Notes: a model not told the origin generated them from the sequence alone. A stretch of DNA of 64,000 nt from Phycisphaerae bacterium (GCA_030428945.1 JAUIEC010000005.1:62001-126000), one strand, 5' to 3'; shown: positions 35,294 to 44,139, counted from the first letter of the stretch. Program-made: numbers and translations.

Positions 35294-35656
35294 CTAGTTG
35301 ACCTTTTCCTTCGCCAGCCAGAAGAAGACGAAGACGCTCATGGCGATGGTGAGGACGCCGGCGTTGCTGAAGAACCCGGTCCAGGACAGGTGCGAGAGCT
35401 TGTTGCGCTTGTGGCCGGCGCTGCTCAGGCCGGTGAAGAAGCCGATCGTGCCGGCCAGGAGGGCGACGGCGGTTGCGCCGAGGATCGCCATGAAGCGTTT
35501 GCTGCCGGCTGCGTAGCGGACTTCGAACGATGGTTCGGTGTGCAGGTTCTGCAGGACCATCGCCATCGCCGCGAGGGCCGCGAGGCCGCCGAGGGCGGCC
35601 AGGCCGACGCTGAGTTTGGCGTTGCGCTCGTAGGGGTTTGCCTTGGCCTTGGACAA
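35294..35656 (-). CDS. Small hypothetical membrane protein
   Basis: A 120-residue protein with three hydrophobic segments: LSVGLAALGGLAALAAMAMV, FMAILGATAVALLAGTIGFF and SNAGVLTIAMSVFVFFWLA. It should be an inner-membrane protein with a short charged tail (KEKVN). Family unknown. The start is a TTG at 35656, chosen because a full TAAGGAG ribosome site lies seven bases upstream; the first ATG in frame is 10 codons further up and lacks one. It is divergent from purN. Confidence 0.68.
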   Translation of the reverse strand: MSKAKANPYERNAKLSVGLAALGGLAALAAMAMVLQNLHTEPSFEVRYAAGSKRFMAILGATAVALLAGTIGFFTGLSSAGHKRNKLSHLSWTGFFSNAGVLTIAMSVFVFFWLAKEKVN

Positions 35657-35726
35657 CGCGGATCTCCTTACTGCTTCCGACGGCACGGGTTGCGGGCGGC
35701 GGCCTGACTGTCGCGGCCGATCCGCT

Positions 35727-35732
35727 TAGCAT
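35727..35732 (+). promoter_or_regulatory. -10-like TAGCAT, 7 bases before the purN start
   Basis: TAGCAT ends seven bases before the purN ATG, with no ribosome site between them. This fits a leaderless start. The same hexamer occurs at the same kind of distance before the gene at 48172. Confidence 0.4.
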
Positions 35733-35739
35733 AACGGCC

Positions 35740-36396
35740 ATGTCGGCAAACCCCAACAAGGACGCCTCTTTGCGGATCGCGGTGCTGCTGTCGGGCGGCG
35801 GATCGACGCTGGCGAACCTGGTCGCGCGGATCGCCGACGGCCGTCTGCGGCGCGTCGAAATCGCCCGCGTGATCAGTTCGCGGGCGAACGTCGGCGGACT
35901 GCGGATCGCCGGCGACGCGGGCCTGCCCGCCGTGGTGGTCGCCCGGCGCGATTTCTCGGACCTCGGGACGTACTCGGACGCCCTGACGGAGGCGATCGGG
36001 AGTCCGGACCTGGTGGTGATGGGCGGATTCCTGACGCTCTGGCGGATTCCCGGGCGCTGGCACGGACGCGTGCTGAACATCCACCCCGCCCTGCTGCCGG
36101 CCTTCGGCGGGCGTGGGATGTACGGGCGGCACGTGCACGAGGCGGTCCTGGCGGCCGGGGTGTCCGAGTCGGGCTGCACGGTGCACCTGGCGGATGATCA
36201 GTACGATCACGGTCCGAACGTCGCGTTCAGCCGCGTTCCGGTTCGGGCGGACGACACGCCCGAGACGCTGGCCGGGCGGGTCGTGGCGGCCGAGCGGGAA
36301 CTGTATCCGTGGGTGCTGCAGCAGGTGGCGAACGAGGGTCCGGCGTGGCTGCGGCGGACGGCGGAGGCGGGCGGAGTGCCCTACCCTGCGGTCTGA
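35740..36396 (+). CDS. purN: Phosphoribosylglycinamide formyltransferase (folate type)
   Basis: Transfers a formyl group from 10-formyltetrahydrofolate to GAR in purine synthesis. The 218-residue protein shows IAVLLSGGGSTLANL at the N-terminus, the catalytic NIHPALLPAFGGRGMYG (Asn and His), and CTVHLADDQYDHGP with the catalytic Asp region. Length and order fit the family. The second purine gene in this window, purF, is far away, so there is no pur operon. Its end overlaps the convergent PilZ-receiver gene by 16 bases. Confidence 0.93.
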   Translation: MSANPNKDASLRIAVLLSGGGSTLANLVARIADGRLRRVEIARVISSRANVGGLRIAGDAGLPAVVVARRDFSDLGTYSDALTEAIGSPDLVVMGGFLTLWRIPGRWHGRVLNIHPALLPAFGGRGMYGRHVHEAVLAAGVSESGCTVHLADDQYDHGPNVAFSRVPVRADDTPETLAGRVVAAERELYPWVLQQVANEGPAWLRRTAEAGGVPYPAV

Positions 36397-37475
36397 TTGC
36401 CGGCCAGGCGGATGGCGTGGCAGGTGGCGATCAGTTCGGCGACGGAGTTGTGCAGCGTGGCGGCGTCGGCCCGTGCCAGCAGGTTTTCGAGCACGCAGGC
36501 GGCGGCGTGGGCCAGCGGCGGGAAGCCGTACATGCCGGCGTCGGAGCGCAGCTTGCGGACCAGCTTGCAACTGTCTTCCACTTCTTCCATCGCGCGCAGG
36601 TAGCGAAGCTGCGACATCCGTTCGGGCAGGCCCAGCACGAACTCGTTGACCGGTTCGTGCAGTTCGGGGTCGTCGGCCAGCGTGCTGATCAACTGCTCGC
36701 GCAGGTGCGCGTCGATCAGGCTGGTCAACTGGTCGGCGTTGAACGGCTTGTTGAGCGTCGCGGCGCAACCGGACGCCCGGAGCGGGGCGACGGCGTCGGC
36801 GTGCCCGGCCGAGACGAGTCCGAGCATCGGGATCGCCCCGCCGGTGGCGGTCCGGAAAGACGCGGCGCCCTCCGGTTCGCAGACATCGCCGTCGAACAGC
36901 GCCATGTCGAACTGCTCGTCTTCCGTGGCGGCGATCATGTCCTCGACGGTTTCCGCCCGGTGCAGGCTGGTGTGATGGTGCCGGAGCAGCCTGGTGACGA
37001 AGGCGGTCGTGCCGCCGTTCGGGTCGAGGATCACGACCCGCTTGGAGCGGGCGGCATGGTGGAACAGGTCGACCTGGATGGGCGTGTTGAACAGCACGCC
37101 GACCTCGTGCAGCATCGGCGTCCCGGGCAGGTAGCGGCAGCGGACGACCTCGGCCGGGATGGTCCGCCACCCGCCGTCGATGGTCCGCAGGTTCAGGCTG
37201 ATCGTGGCGCCCGGATAGAAGAACTTGATGACGATGAAGCAGGACCCCTCGCGGGACAGATCGCGGGTGACGACCGGGTGCTGTTCGGGGACCTGTCCGC
37301 GGGTCGGCACTTCGATCAACGCCTGGGCCCCGGAATAGGGGTAGCGCGGGCTGCGGCGTTCGCGCTTCTGGCGGGTCGCGGGCCGCTCGGGCGGGACCGT
37401 GACCAGCGAGTTGATCCAGGCGGCCGAGAAGCGGGTCGGGGCGGCGGTCGTGTCAGTCGGCGGCATCGCGTCCAT
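36381..37475 (-). CDS. PilZ domain - response receiver - HPt-like protein
   Basis: A 364-residue cytoplasmic signalling protein. Residues about 36-135 are a PilZ domain with both c-di-GMP motifs, Arg40-xxx-Arg44 (RRSPR) and DLSREG (72-77). Residues 145-262 are a receiver domain (RVVILDPNGG) with the phospho-acceptor Asp195 in MALFDGDV and Lys243 in LNKPFN. Residues 272-364 are a four-helix HPt-like domain; at the position of the phosphorylated His in the AHxLKGxA motif it has Arg307 (LVRKLRSDAGMYGF), so it probably cannot accept phosphate. This could be a c-di-GMP-responsive adaptor. The start at 37475 is the best of weak options. It lies just downstream of the Nudix gene. Confidence 0.8.
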   Translation of the reverse strand: MDAMPPTDTTAAPTRFSAAWINSLVTVPPERPATRQKRERRSPRYPYSGAQALIEVPTRGQVPEQHPVVTRDLSREGSCFIVIKFFYPGATISLNLRTIDGGWRTIPAEVVRCRYLPGTPMLHEVGVLFNTPIQVDLFHHAARSKRVVILDPNGGTTAFVTRLLRHHHTSLHRAETVEDMIAATEDEQFDMALFDGDVCEPEGAASFRTATGGAIPMLGLVSAGHADAVAPLRASGCAATLNKPFNADQLTSLIDAHLREQLISTLADDPELHEPVNEFVLGLPERMSQLRYLRAMEEVEDSCKLVRKLRSDAGMYGFPPLAHAAACVLENLLARADAATLHNSVAELIATCHAIRLAGNQTAG

Positions 37476-37567
37476 CCAGTCACGGGAAGCGGTATCTTCA
37501 GTTTCGGATTGCGCGGCGGCCGGGGCCAGTCGGAGTCCGCGGGAGCGAGTCGCGGGATCGCAGGCGG

Positions 37568-37963
37568 TCAGGGGCCGGCATCCGGCGACTGATAATGGCT
37601 GAGCAGCAGCCGCGAGACGGGTTCGAAGTCGTACTCGATCCAGTGGGGCCGGAGGATCCAGCGGGCCTCGCAGGCGGCGGGGAATTCGGACTGCCGCTCG
37701 ATCAGGCGGGCCAGCACCAGGTGGCAGTCGATCGCCCGACCGGCGTGATGCAGCCGGACCGGGGGAAGCGCGGCCCGGACGAGCAGCAGCAGGCCGCCGC
37801 ACTCCTGCCCGCAGCGTCCGGCGGCCGCGTCGAGCGGTTCGCGCGGGTGCCGCGGTCCGCCCGGCAGTTGCCAGGGCTGTGGCTGGTCACCGCGCTGGCG
37901 AAGGATCAGGACCTGGCGGGCGCGTTCGAGCAGGATGCGGATCTCGGGCGGCGCGGTCTGCAT
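37568..37963 (-). CDS. Nudix-fold protein with altered Nudix box
   Basis: A 131-residue protein of Nudix type. WQLPGGPRHPREPLDAAAGRCGQECGG follows the box pattern (in pieces: GX5E, then seven residues, then R-x-x-x-E-x-x-G), but two glutamates of the canonical REUXEEXGU are Cys here. Metal binding may therefore be reduced. The rest (ILLERARQVLILRQRGDQ; CHLVLARLIERQSEFPA; HWIEYDFEPVSRLLLSHYQ) fits a small Nudix hydrolase. The substrate is unknown. TACCCT lies seven bases before the ATG, a weak leaderless-type arrangement. It is upstream of the PilZ gene on the same strand. Confidence 0.65.
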   Translation of the reverse strand: MQTAPPEIRILLERARQVLILRQRGDQPQPWQLPGGPRHPREPLDAAAGRCGQECGGLLLLVRAALPPVRLHHAGRAIDCHLVLARLIERQSEFPAACEARWILRPHWIEYDFEPVSRLLLSHYQSPDAGP

Positions 37964-38104
37964 GGCGGTCAGGGTAGGTCGGCCGGCGCCGGCGGTCGAG
38001 AGCGGTGGCATGGCGGCGGAGCGCGGGCTACCATGCCGGGCTGACCGCGACGTCGCGGGCGGACTTCGGCCTGCGGGCGTCGACGGACTGCGGAGACCCT
38101 TTTG

Positions 38105-39040
38105 ATGCGTGTCCTGATCACCGGTTCGAGTGGCCAGATTGGTACCAACGTCGGCCTGGCGCTGCAGGACCGCGGAGACGAGGTGTTCGGGATCGACTGG
38201 CGCGAGAACACCTGGACGGACCGGATTCCGACGCGGATCCAGGACCTGTCGAAGGTCACCGCCGGCGAACTGGAGGTGCCGGGCGACTTCGACGTCGTGC
38301 TGCACCTGGCGGCCTACGCGAAGGTCTTCGAGCTGGTCGAGCACCCGACGCGCGCGCTGGACAACCTGACGATGTGCTTCAACGTGCTGGAGTACTGCCG
38401 GCAGACGAAGACTCCGATCGTGTTCGGCAGTTCGCGCGAGGTCTACGGCGACATTCACCGGCACATCACCGAGGAGTCGGAGGCCGACTTCGTCGTAGCC
38501 GAGAGCCCCTACAGCGCATCGAAGATCGCGGGCGAGGCGTACATCTACTCGTACGCCGAGTGCTACGGCCTGCCCTGCCTGGTGTTCCGCTTCAGCAACG
38601 TCTACGGGCGCTACGACACCGATGCCGAGCGGATGGAGCGCGTGATTCCGCTGTTCGTGCAGCGGATCGCGCGGAGCGAACCGATCACGGTCTACGGGCC
38701 GGAGAAGGTGCTCGACTTCACCTACGTCGACGACTGCGTGGCCGGGGTCGTGGCCGGTCTCGACGCGGTCCGGCAGGGTCGCGTGCAGCGTGAGACGATC
38801 AACCTCGCGTTCGGCCAGGGTTCGACGCTGGTGGACCTGGTGAACCTGATCGCCCTGGCACTGCGGAAGACGCCGGAAGTGACCTACGAGCCCGCCCGGG
38901 CGGGCGAGGTGACGCGCTACGTGGCCGACCTGGGCAAGGCCCGGCGTCTGCTGGACTACCAGCCCAGGACCCCGCTCACGGCCGGCGTGCCGCAGGCCGT
39001 CGCGTGGCAGCGCGAAATCGGCCTGTTGAAGGATGTTTGA
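38105..39040 (+). CDS. NAD-dependent epimerase/dehydratase (extended SDR)
   Basis: A 311-residue nucleotide-sugar-type short-chain dehydrogenase. MRVLITGSSGQIGTNVG is the NAD-binding loop; IVFGSSREVYGD supplies the catalytic Ser, and SPYSASKIAGEAY the Tyr and Lys. VFRFSNVYGRYDTDAERM is the substrate-side segment of GalE/RmlB-like enzymes. The exact sugar is unknown. GGAG lies nine bases before the ATG; a TTG one codon earlier is ignored. It overlaps lpxK by eight bases, so it may serve LPS or surface polysaccharide synthesis. Confidence 0.88.
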   Translation: MRVLITGSSGQIGTNVGLALQDRGDEVFGIDWRENTWTDRIPTRIQDLSKVTAGELEVPGDFDVVLHLAAYAKVFELVEHPTRALDNLTMCFNVLEYCRQTKTPIVFGSSREVYGDIHRHITEESEADFVVAESPYSASKIAGEAYIYSYAECYGLPCLVFRFSNVYGRYDTDAERMERVIPLFVQRIARSEPITVYGPEKVLDFTYVDDCVAGVVAGLDAVRQGRVQRETINLAFGQGSTLVDLVNLIALALRKTPEVTYEPARAGEVTRYVADLGKARRLLDYQPRTPLTAGVPQAVAWQREIGLLKDV

Positions 39041-40043
39041 TCCGGGACCCTTCCGAACCCTGCTGCTGCCGCTGAGCTGGCCGTACCAACTCGCGGTCGT
39101 GCTGCGCAACCGGCACTACGACCGCAATCCGGCGATCAGCCGACGCGCCGGCGTTCCCGTCATCAGCATCGGCAACATCACCGTCGGCGGAACCGGCAAG
39201 ACCCCGCTGGTCGTGCAGGTCGTCCGCGGACTGCGCGAACTCGGCCGGCGCCCGGCGATCCTGACCCGCGGCTACGGTCGGCGGGCGGGCGGACAGGCCG
39301 ACGAGGTGCTCGTGTTCCGGGATGAGCTGGGCCCGGAGCAGGCGGTGGTGGTCAACCCGGATCGGCACGCGGGGGCGCTCGAAGCGGTGTCCGCGCACGG
39401 GGCCGACTGCCTGGTGCTCGATGACGGCATGCAGCACCGGCGACTGCATCGCGACCTCGAACTGGTGCTGGTCGATGCGCTCGATCCGTGGGGCGGCGGG
39501 CACCTGCTGCCGGCCGGCCGGCTGCGGGAACCGCTCGCGGAGTTGAAGCGGGCGGACGTGTTCATCATCACCCGGGCGAACCAGGTCCCGCCCGAGGCGC
39601 TGCACGGACTGATCGAACAGTTGAAACAGCATGCGGATCGCGAGGTCTGGTGCGCCGACATCGAGGCCCGCGGACTGCGCCAGGTGGCCGGGGGAACCCT
39701 GGCGCTCGAGGACCTGGCGTACCGCGCGATTCAGCCGGTCAGCGGGCTGGGCAACCCGGTCACGTTCGAGCGTCTGGCCGGGCAGGTGGCGGGGCACACG
39801 CTGAAGCCGCTGCGATACCCGGATCATCATCCCTACGGCAGCAGCGACGCGGACGACATCGTTTCGCGGGCCGGGGACGCGGGGGCGGACCTGGTGCTGA
39901 CCACGCTGAAGGACTGGGTCAAGCTGGCCCCGCTGTGGCCGGCCGAGGGGCTGCCGCTGGCGGCGCTGGAAGTGGAACTGGCGATCCGGCGGCGGGACGA
40001 GACGCTGGTGCGACGGCTCGTAGACCTGCTGGCGGGCGGATAG
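39033..40043 (+). CDS. lpxK: Tetraacyldisaccharide 4'-kinase
   Basis: Phosphorylates the lipid A disaccharide at the 4' position on the inner membrane. The 336-residue protein has an N-terminal membrane-proximal region (LLPLSWPYQLAVVLRNRHYD), the unusual P-loop SIGNITVGGTGKTPLV, ILTRGYGRR, and the catalytic DDGMQHRRLHRDLELVLVDA (in pieces). Length is typical. It overlaps the epimerase gene by eight bases and is followed 11 bases later by an oxidoreductase gene. It shows that this organism makes lipid A, consistent with the LptD-like gene. Confidence 0.95.
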   Translation: MFDPGPFRTLLLPLSWPYQLAVVLRNRHYDRNPAISRRAGVPVISIGNITVGGTGKTPLVVQVVRGLRELGRRPAILTRGYGRRAGGQADEVLVFRDELGPEQAVVVNPDRHAGALEAVSAHGADCLVLDDGMQHRRLHRDLELVLVDALDPWGGGHLLPAGRLREPLAELKRADVFIITRANQVPPEALHGLIEQLKQHADREVWCADIEARGLRQVAGGTLALEDLAYRAIQPVSGLGNPVTFERLAGQVAGHTLKPLRYPDHHPYGSSDADDIVSRAGDAGADLVLTTLKDWVKLAPLWPAEGLPLAALEVELAIRRRDETLVRRLVDLLAGG

Positions 40044-40054
40044 ACTCACCCGGC

Positions 40055-41257
40055 ATGGTGACGCGAAAGCTGGACGTGGTGATCTTCGGGGGTGGTGCGG
40101 CCGGGCTGTGGCTGCTGGACACGCTCGTTCGGCACGACTACGCCGCCCTGCTGCTGGAATCCGAAGCGCTCGGCAGCGGGCAGACGGTCTCCAGCCAGGG
40201 AATCATCCACGGCGGTCTGAAGTACACGCTCGACGGAATCTTCAACCGCTCGGCCGATGCGATTCGGGCGATGCCGGACCTGTGGCGTGACTGCCTGGCC
40301 GGCCGGGCGACCCCGCGGCTGACGGACACGCGCGTGCGGGCGGCGGCCTGTCACCTGTGGCGGACCGACACCCTTCGCAGCAGGCTCGGCATGGTCGGCG
40401 CGCGGCGCGGGCTGCAGGTCCGGCCGGAGCGGCTCGAGGCGGATCAGCGTCCGGCAGTGCTGCGGGCCTGTCCGGGGGATGTGTTCCTGCTGGCCGAGCC
40501 GGTGATCTGTCCGCAGAGTTTCATCGCCGACCTGTTCGCCCAGCATCGGGCCCGCTGCCTCAAGTACAACCCGGACGGCCTGGCGTTCGAACAGGATGCC
40601 GACGGCACCGTGCGCGAACTGCGTCTGCGGGACGCGTGGACCGGGCAGTCGCTCGGGCTGCGTCCGCGGGCGGTGGTGCTGGCGGCGGGTCGCGGCAACG
40701 TCGCGCTGCGGCGACAGTTGCGGCTCTCAACCGAACCGACACAGGAGCGGCCGCTGCACATGGCGATGCTGCGGGGCAGCCTGCCGGAACTGAACGGGCA
40801 CTGCGTCGACGGGGCCCGCACGCGGGTCACGATCACGACGGCCCGGGACGCGGACGGGCGGACGATCTGGCAGGTCGGCGGCCAGGTGGCCGAAGACGGG
40901 GTGGCGCAGGAACCCGAGGTGTTGCTGCGGCATGTCCGGGCCGAGCTGACGGCCTGCCTGCCGGGCGTGTCGTGGGACGGGGTCGAATGGAGCGCCTACC
41001 GGGTCAACCGCTGCGAAGGGCGAACCGGTTCGGGGCGGCGGCCGGATCACGAGGTGGCCCTTCGCGACGCGAACGTCTGGTCGGCCTGGCCGACGAAACT
41101 GGCGCTCGCGCCGCGGCTGGCGAACCTGCTGCGGGAACAGTTGCCGGCCGCGGAGTCGGACGCCGGCGCCGGCTGGGAGGTGCTGGACGGCTGGCCTCGA
41201 CCGGCCGTGGCGGATCCCCCGTGGGACGAGGAGGCGACATGGTACCGCGACCTTTAG
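40055..41257 (+). CDS. FAD-dependent oxidoreductase (DAO family)
   Basis: A 400-residue flavoprotein. The N-terminus VVIFGGGAAGLWLLDTLV is the dinucleotide-binding loop, and LLESEALGSGQTVSSQGIIH plus GGLKY resembles the glycerol-3-phosphate dehydrogenase / L-2-hydroxyglutarate oxidase branch of the DAO superfamily. LRPRAVVLAAGRGNVALRRQ fits the second FAD contact. The substrate cannot be read. Its end overlaps the aldo/keto reductase gene by 19 bases, so the two redox enzymes are probably made together, perhaps acting in sequence on one metabolite. A TAGACT eight bases before the ATG may be a promoter element but also contains the lpxK stop. Confidence 0.78.
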   Translation: MVTRKLDVVIFGGGAAGLWLLDTLVRHDYAALLLESEALGSGQTVSSQGIIHGGLKYTLDGIFNRSADAIRAMPDLWRDCLAGRATPRLTDTRVRAAACHLWRTDTLRSRLGMVGARRGLQVRPERLEADQRPAVLRACPGDVFLLAEPVICPQSFIADLFAQHRARCLKYNPDGLAFEQDADGTVRELRLRDAWTGQSLGLRPRAVVLAAGRGNVALRRQLRLSTEPTQERPLHMAMLRGSLPELNGHCVDGARTRVTITTARDADGRTIWQVGGQVAEDGVAQEPEVLLRHVRAELTACLPGVSWDGVEWSAYRVNRCEGRTGSGRRPDHEVALRDANVWSAWPTKLALAPRLANLLREQLPAAESDAGAGWEVLDGWPRPAVADPPWDEEATWYRDL

Positions 41258-42000
41258 GGCGGACGGACCTGCTGGTTTCGCCGATCGGGTTCGGGGCGTT
41301 CAAGATCGGGCGGAACGAGAAGATCAAGTACGCGGCCGGTTACGCGTTGCCGGGCGAAGACGAGGTGCGTGACCTGCTGGCGGGCCTGGGCGGGCTGGGG
41401 ATCCGTTACTTCGACACGGCCCCGGCCTACGGGCTGAGCGAGGCCCGGCTGGGGGCCTGCCTGGCGGATGCGGAGGCGGTGGTTTCGACCAAGGTCGGCG
41501 AGACCTTCGAGGACGGCGTCTCGCGATACGACTTTTCGGCCGAGGCGGTGCGGACGAGCGTGGCGCGGAGCGCGGCGCGGCTCGGTCGGCGTCCGCTGGA
41601 CCTGGTGTTCGTGCATGCGCATGGCGACGACGCCGCGATCCTGGCCGAGACGCCGGTGGTGGCGACGCTGGAGGCGCTGCGGGCCGAGGGGCTGATTCGC
41701 TACCTGGGGTTCTCGGGCAAGACGGTCGCGGCGGCCGAGCGGGCGCTGGACTGGGCGGATGCGCTGATGGTCGAGTACCACCTGCGGGACCGGTCGCACG
41801 AGGAGGTGCTGCAGGCGGCGCGATCGCGGGGCGTGGGCGTGGTGATCAAGAAGGCGCTGGCGTCGGGCGTGCTGGACAGTGAAGCGGCGCTGCGGTTCGT
41901 GCTGGAGCATCCGGCGGTGGACAGCGTGGTGGTCGGCAGCCTGAACCGGGAGCACATGGCGGCGAACGTGGCGATCGCGGAGGCGGTCCGGGGCCGGTAA
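41239..42000 (+). CDS. Aldo/keto reductase
   Basis: A 253-residue NADPH-type reductase with a TIM-barrel. The catalytic tetrad is visible: Asp and Tyr in IRYFDTAPAYGLSE, Lys in VVSTKVGET and His in LVFVHAHGDD. LGFSGKTVAAAERAL and VVVGSLNREHMAANV are usual later strands. Slightly short for the family. It overlaps the preceding flavoprotein gene by 19 bases. Substrate unknown. Confidence 0.88.
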   Translation: MVPRPLGRTDLLVSPIGFGAFKIGRNEKIKYAAGYALPGEDEVRDLLAGLGGLGIRYFDTAPAYGLSEARLGACLADAEAVVSTKVGETFEDGVSRYDFSAEAVRTSVARSAARLGRRPLDLVFVHAHGDDAAILAETPVVATLEALRAEGLIRYLGFSGKTVAAAERALDWADALMVEYHLRDRSHEEVLQAARSRGVGVVIKKALASGVLDSEAALRFVLEHPAVDSVVVGSLNREHMAANVAIAEAVRGR

Positions 42001-42106
42001 AACGGCCGCTGTGGCTCGTGCTGCGGGGGGTGGGGTGTTACAGTCTATCCGGTGTGCGGATGAAGTCGTATCAACCCCGGGCTGTGCGAACGGGAAGGGG
42101 TGACCG

Positions 42107-42277
42107 GTGAACAAGGGCGAGGCGCCGCGGGATCAGCCGTTCGGGCTGCCTGTGGGGTCGGCGTGTTCGCCGCCCGGTCTTGCTGAGCGATTTCTGTCTG
42201 CGGCACCAGGGCGTTCGATCACCAGTCTTCGTGCGTGGCCGTCGGCTGCGCACCGCACCCGACGGGAGTTCCAGTGA
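42107..42277 (+). CDS. Possible 56-residue leader ORF before glycogen synthase
   Basis: A GTG at 42107 with GGGAAGGGG upstream opens a 56-codon frame (VNKGEAPRDQPFGLPVG...) whose TGA shares one base with the ATG of the glycogen synthase gene (TGATG). The layout matches translational coupling. However, codon bias weakens in its second half and no family is recognised, so it could be chance. Confidence 0.3.
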   Translation: MNKGEAPRDQPFGLPVGSACSPPGLAERFLSAAPGRSITSLRAWPSAAHRTRREFQ

Positions 42278-44097
42278 TGGCGGCGGCACCGCTGTTGTTC
42301 GAGTCTTCATGGGAGGTCTGCTGCCAGGCGGGTGGAATCTACACCGTACTGCGCAGCAAGGCTCCGGCGGCGGTGAAACACTGGGGTGACCGGTACTGGC
42401 TGGTGGGCCCCTACCGCGAGCACACGGCCCGGATCGAGTTCGAGCATACGCCGCCGACCGGGGCGGTGGCGGCGGCGATTGACGACGTGCGTGGCCAGGG
42501 CCTGGAGGTGCACGCGGGTCGCTGGCTGGTCTCGGGTCGCCCGCAGGTGCTGCTGATCGACTATTCGTCGCGGGCGGCGCACCTGGGCGAAACGAAGTAC
42601 TTCATGTGGAAGGACCACAGCATCGCGCTGCCGGACAACGATCCGGAGACCGACGAGTGCGTGCTGTACGGCTACGCCCTGGCCGACCTGCTGAGCGCGA
42701 TTCACGCGCGGCTCGAGGGCAAGCCGCTGATCGGTCACTTTCACGAGTGGCAGGGCGCCGTGGCGATTCCGCTGCTGGCCCAGCGCGGAGCCCAGTTCCC
42801 GACGGTCTTCACGACGCACGCGACGCTGATCGGGCGCAGCCTGAGCGCGGCCAACGTGGACCTGTACGGAGCCCTGGACGCGCACGACCCGGAGGCGGTC
42901 GCGGTCGAGCACGGGATCAAGCCGCGGTACGACCTGGAACGGGCGGCGGCCCAGTCGGCCGACATCTTCACGACCGTGTCGGGGATCACGGCGCAGGAGG
43001 GCGAGCATTTCCTGGGCCGCAAGCCGGAGATGGTGCTGCCGAACGGTCTGAACGTGGAACGGTTCGCGGCCCCGCACGAGTTTCAGAACCTGCACCAGCA
43101 GTGCAAGGAGCGGATTCACGAGTTCGTGATGGCGCACTTCTTCCCGAGTTACACGTTCGACCTGGACCGGACGCTGTACTTCGTGACGTCGGGTCGCTAC
43201 GAGTACCGCAACAAGGGCATCGACGTCTACATCGAGGCGTTGTACGAGTTGAACCGGCGACTGCGGGCCGAGTCGGAAGGCGTGACGGTGGTGGCGTTCA
43301 TCATCACGCGGGCCGAGTACAAGGGTTTGAACGTCGAGACGCTGAACCGCCAGGCGATGTTCAACGAACTGCACGAGACCTGCCAGGTGATCAAGGAGGA
43401 CATGGGCAAGCGGCTGTTCATGTCGGTCTCGAACGGGCGGCTGCCGACGACCGAGGACCTGCTGGACGAGTACGCCCGGGTGCGGCTGAAGCGGATGATG
43501 CACGCCTGGATGCAGCGTCCGCAGCCGGCGATCGTGACGCACGACCTGGAGGACGATCTGAACGACCAGGTGCTGCGGCACCTGCGGAGCCGGCGTCTGC
43601 TGAACGCGCCGGAGGATCCGGTCAAGGTCATCTTCCACCCGGAGTTCATCACGTCGACCAGCCCGATCCTGGGCATCGAGTACGACCAGTTCGTGCGGGG
43701 CTGCAACCTGGGCGTCTTCCCGAGCTACTACGAGCCGTGGGGCTACACGCCGATGGAGTGCATCATCCGCGGGGTGCCGGCGATCACCAGCGACCTGAGC
43801 GGCTTCGGCACGTTCGTGCAGGAGAACTTCCCGGACCACGACGCGAACGGGATCTTCGTGGCCAAGCGGCGCGAGGTCGAGTACGAGTCGACCGTGCTGC
43901 AGGTGGCCAACTGGATGCACAACCTGACGCGGCTTCCGCTCCGCGAGCGGATCCAGTTGCGGAACCGGACCGAGAGCTACGCCGAGTACTTCGACTGGTC
44001 ACGGATGACCCGCTACTACCGGGCCGCCCGACGGATGGCCTACGAGAAGCACTACGCCCCGACACCGATGCTGGCCCCGGATGCCCCGCGGCAGTGA
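42277..44097 (+). CDS. Glycogen synthase of the GT3 (eukaryotic-like) family
   Basis: A 606-residue glycosyltransferase with GT-B fold. It starts PLLFESSWEVCCQAGGIYTV, the donor-side loop of GT3 glycogen synthases. IGHFHEWQGAVAIP and TTHATLIGRSL follow, then ITAQEGEHFLGRKPEMVLPN, and YFVTSGRYEYRNKGIDVYIE. The C-terminal acidic motif is PSYYEPWGYTPMECIIRG. GT3 enzymes use UDP-glucose in fungi and animals and occur in some bacteria, whereas most bacteria have the GT5 GlgA. GGGAG lies nine bases before the ATG. The gene is followed by a hairpin and converges with dxs. No other glycogen gene is near. Confidence 0.92.
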   Translation: MAAAPLLFESSWEVCCQAGGIYTVLRSKAPAAVKHWGDRYWLVGPYREHTARIEFEHTPPTGAVAAAIDDVRGQGLEVHAGRWLVSGRPQVLLIDYSSRAAHLGETKYFMWKDHSIALPDNDPETDECVLYGYALADLLSAIHARLEGKPLIGHFHEWQGAVAIPLLAQRGAQFPTVFTTHATLIGRSLSAANVDLYGALDAHDPEAVAVEHGIKPRYDLERAAAQSADIFTTVSGITAQEGEHFLGRKPEMVLPNGLNVERFAAPHEFQNLHQQCKERIHEFVMAHFFPSYTFDLDRTLYFVTSGRYEYRNKGIDVYIEALYELNRRLRAESEGVTVVAFIITRAEYKGLNVETLNRQAMFNELHETCQVIKEDMGKRLFMSVSNGRLPTTEDLLDEYARVRLKRMMHAWMQRPQPAIVTHDLEDDLNDQVLRHLRSRRLLNAPEDPVKVIFHPEFITSTSPILGIEYDQFVRGCNLGVFPSYYEPWGYTPMECIIRGVPAITSDLSGFGTFVQENFPDHDANGIFVAKRREVEYESTVLQVANWMHNLTRLPLRERIQLRNRTESYAEYFDWSRMTRYYRAARRMAYEKHYAPTPMLAPDAPRQ

Positions 44098-44117
44098 ACA
44101 GGTGAGCGCGTGAAGGT

Positions 44118-44139
44118 GTGACGGCGCAGGCCCCGTCAC
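44118..44139. terminator. Hairpin between convergent glycogen synthase and dxs
   Basis: GTGACGG (44118-44124) and CCGTCAC (44133-44139) form a 7-bp perfect stem with an eight-base loop, 20 bases after the glycogen synthase stop. There is no T-run, so it is only a possible terminator. Confidence 0.4.
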
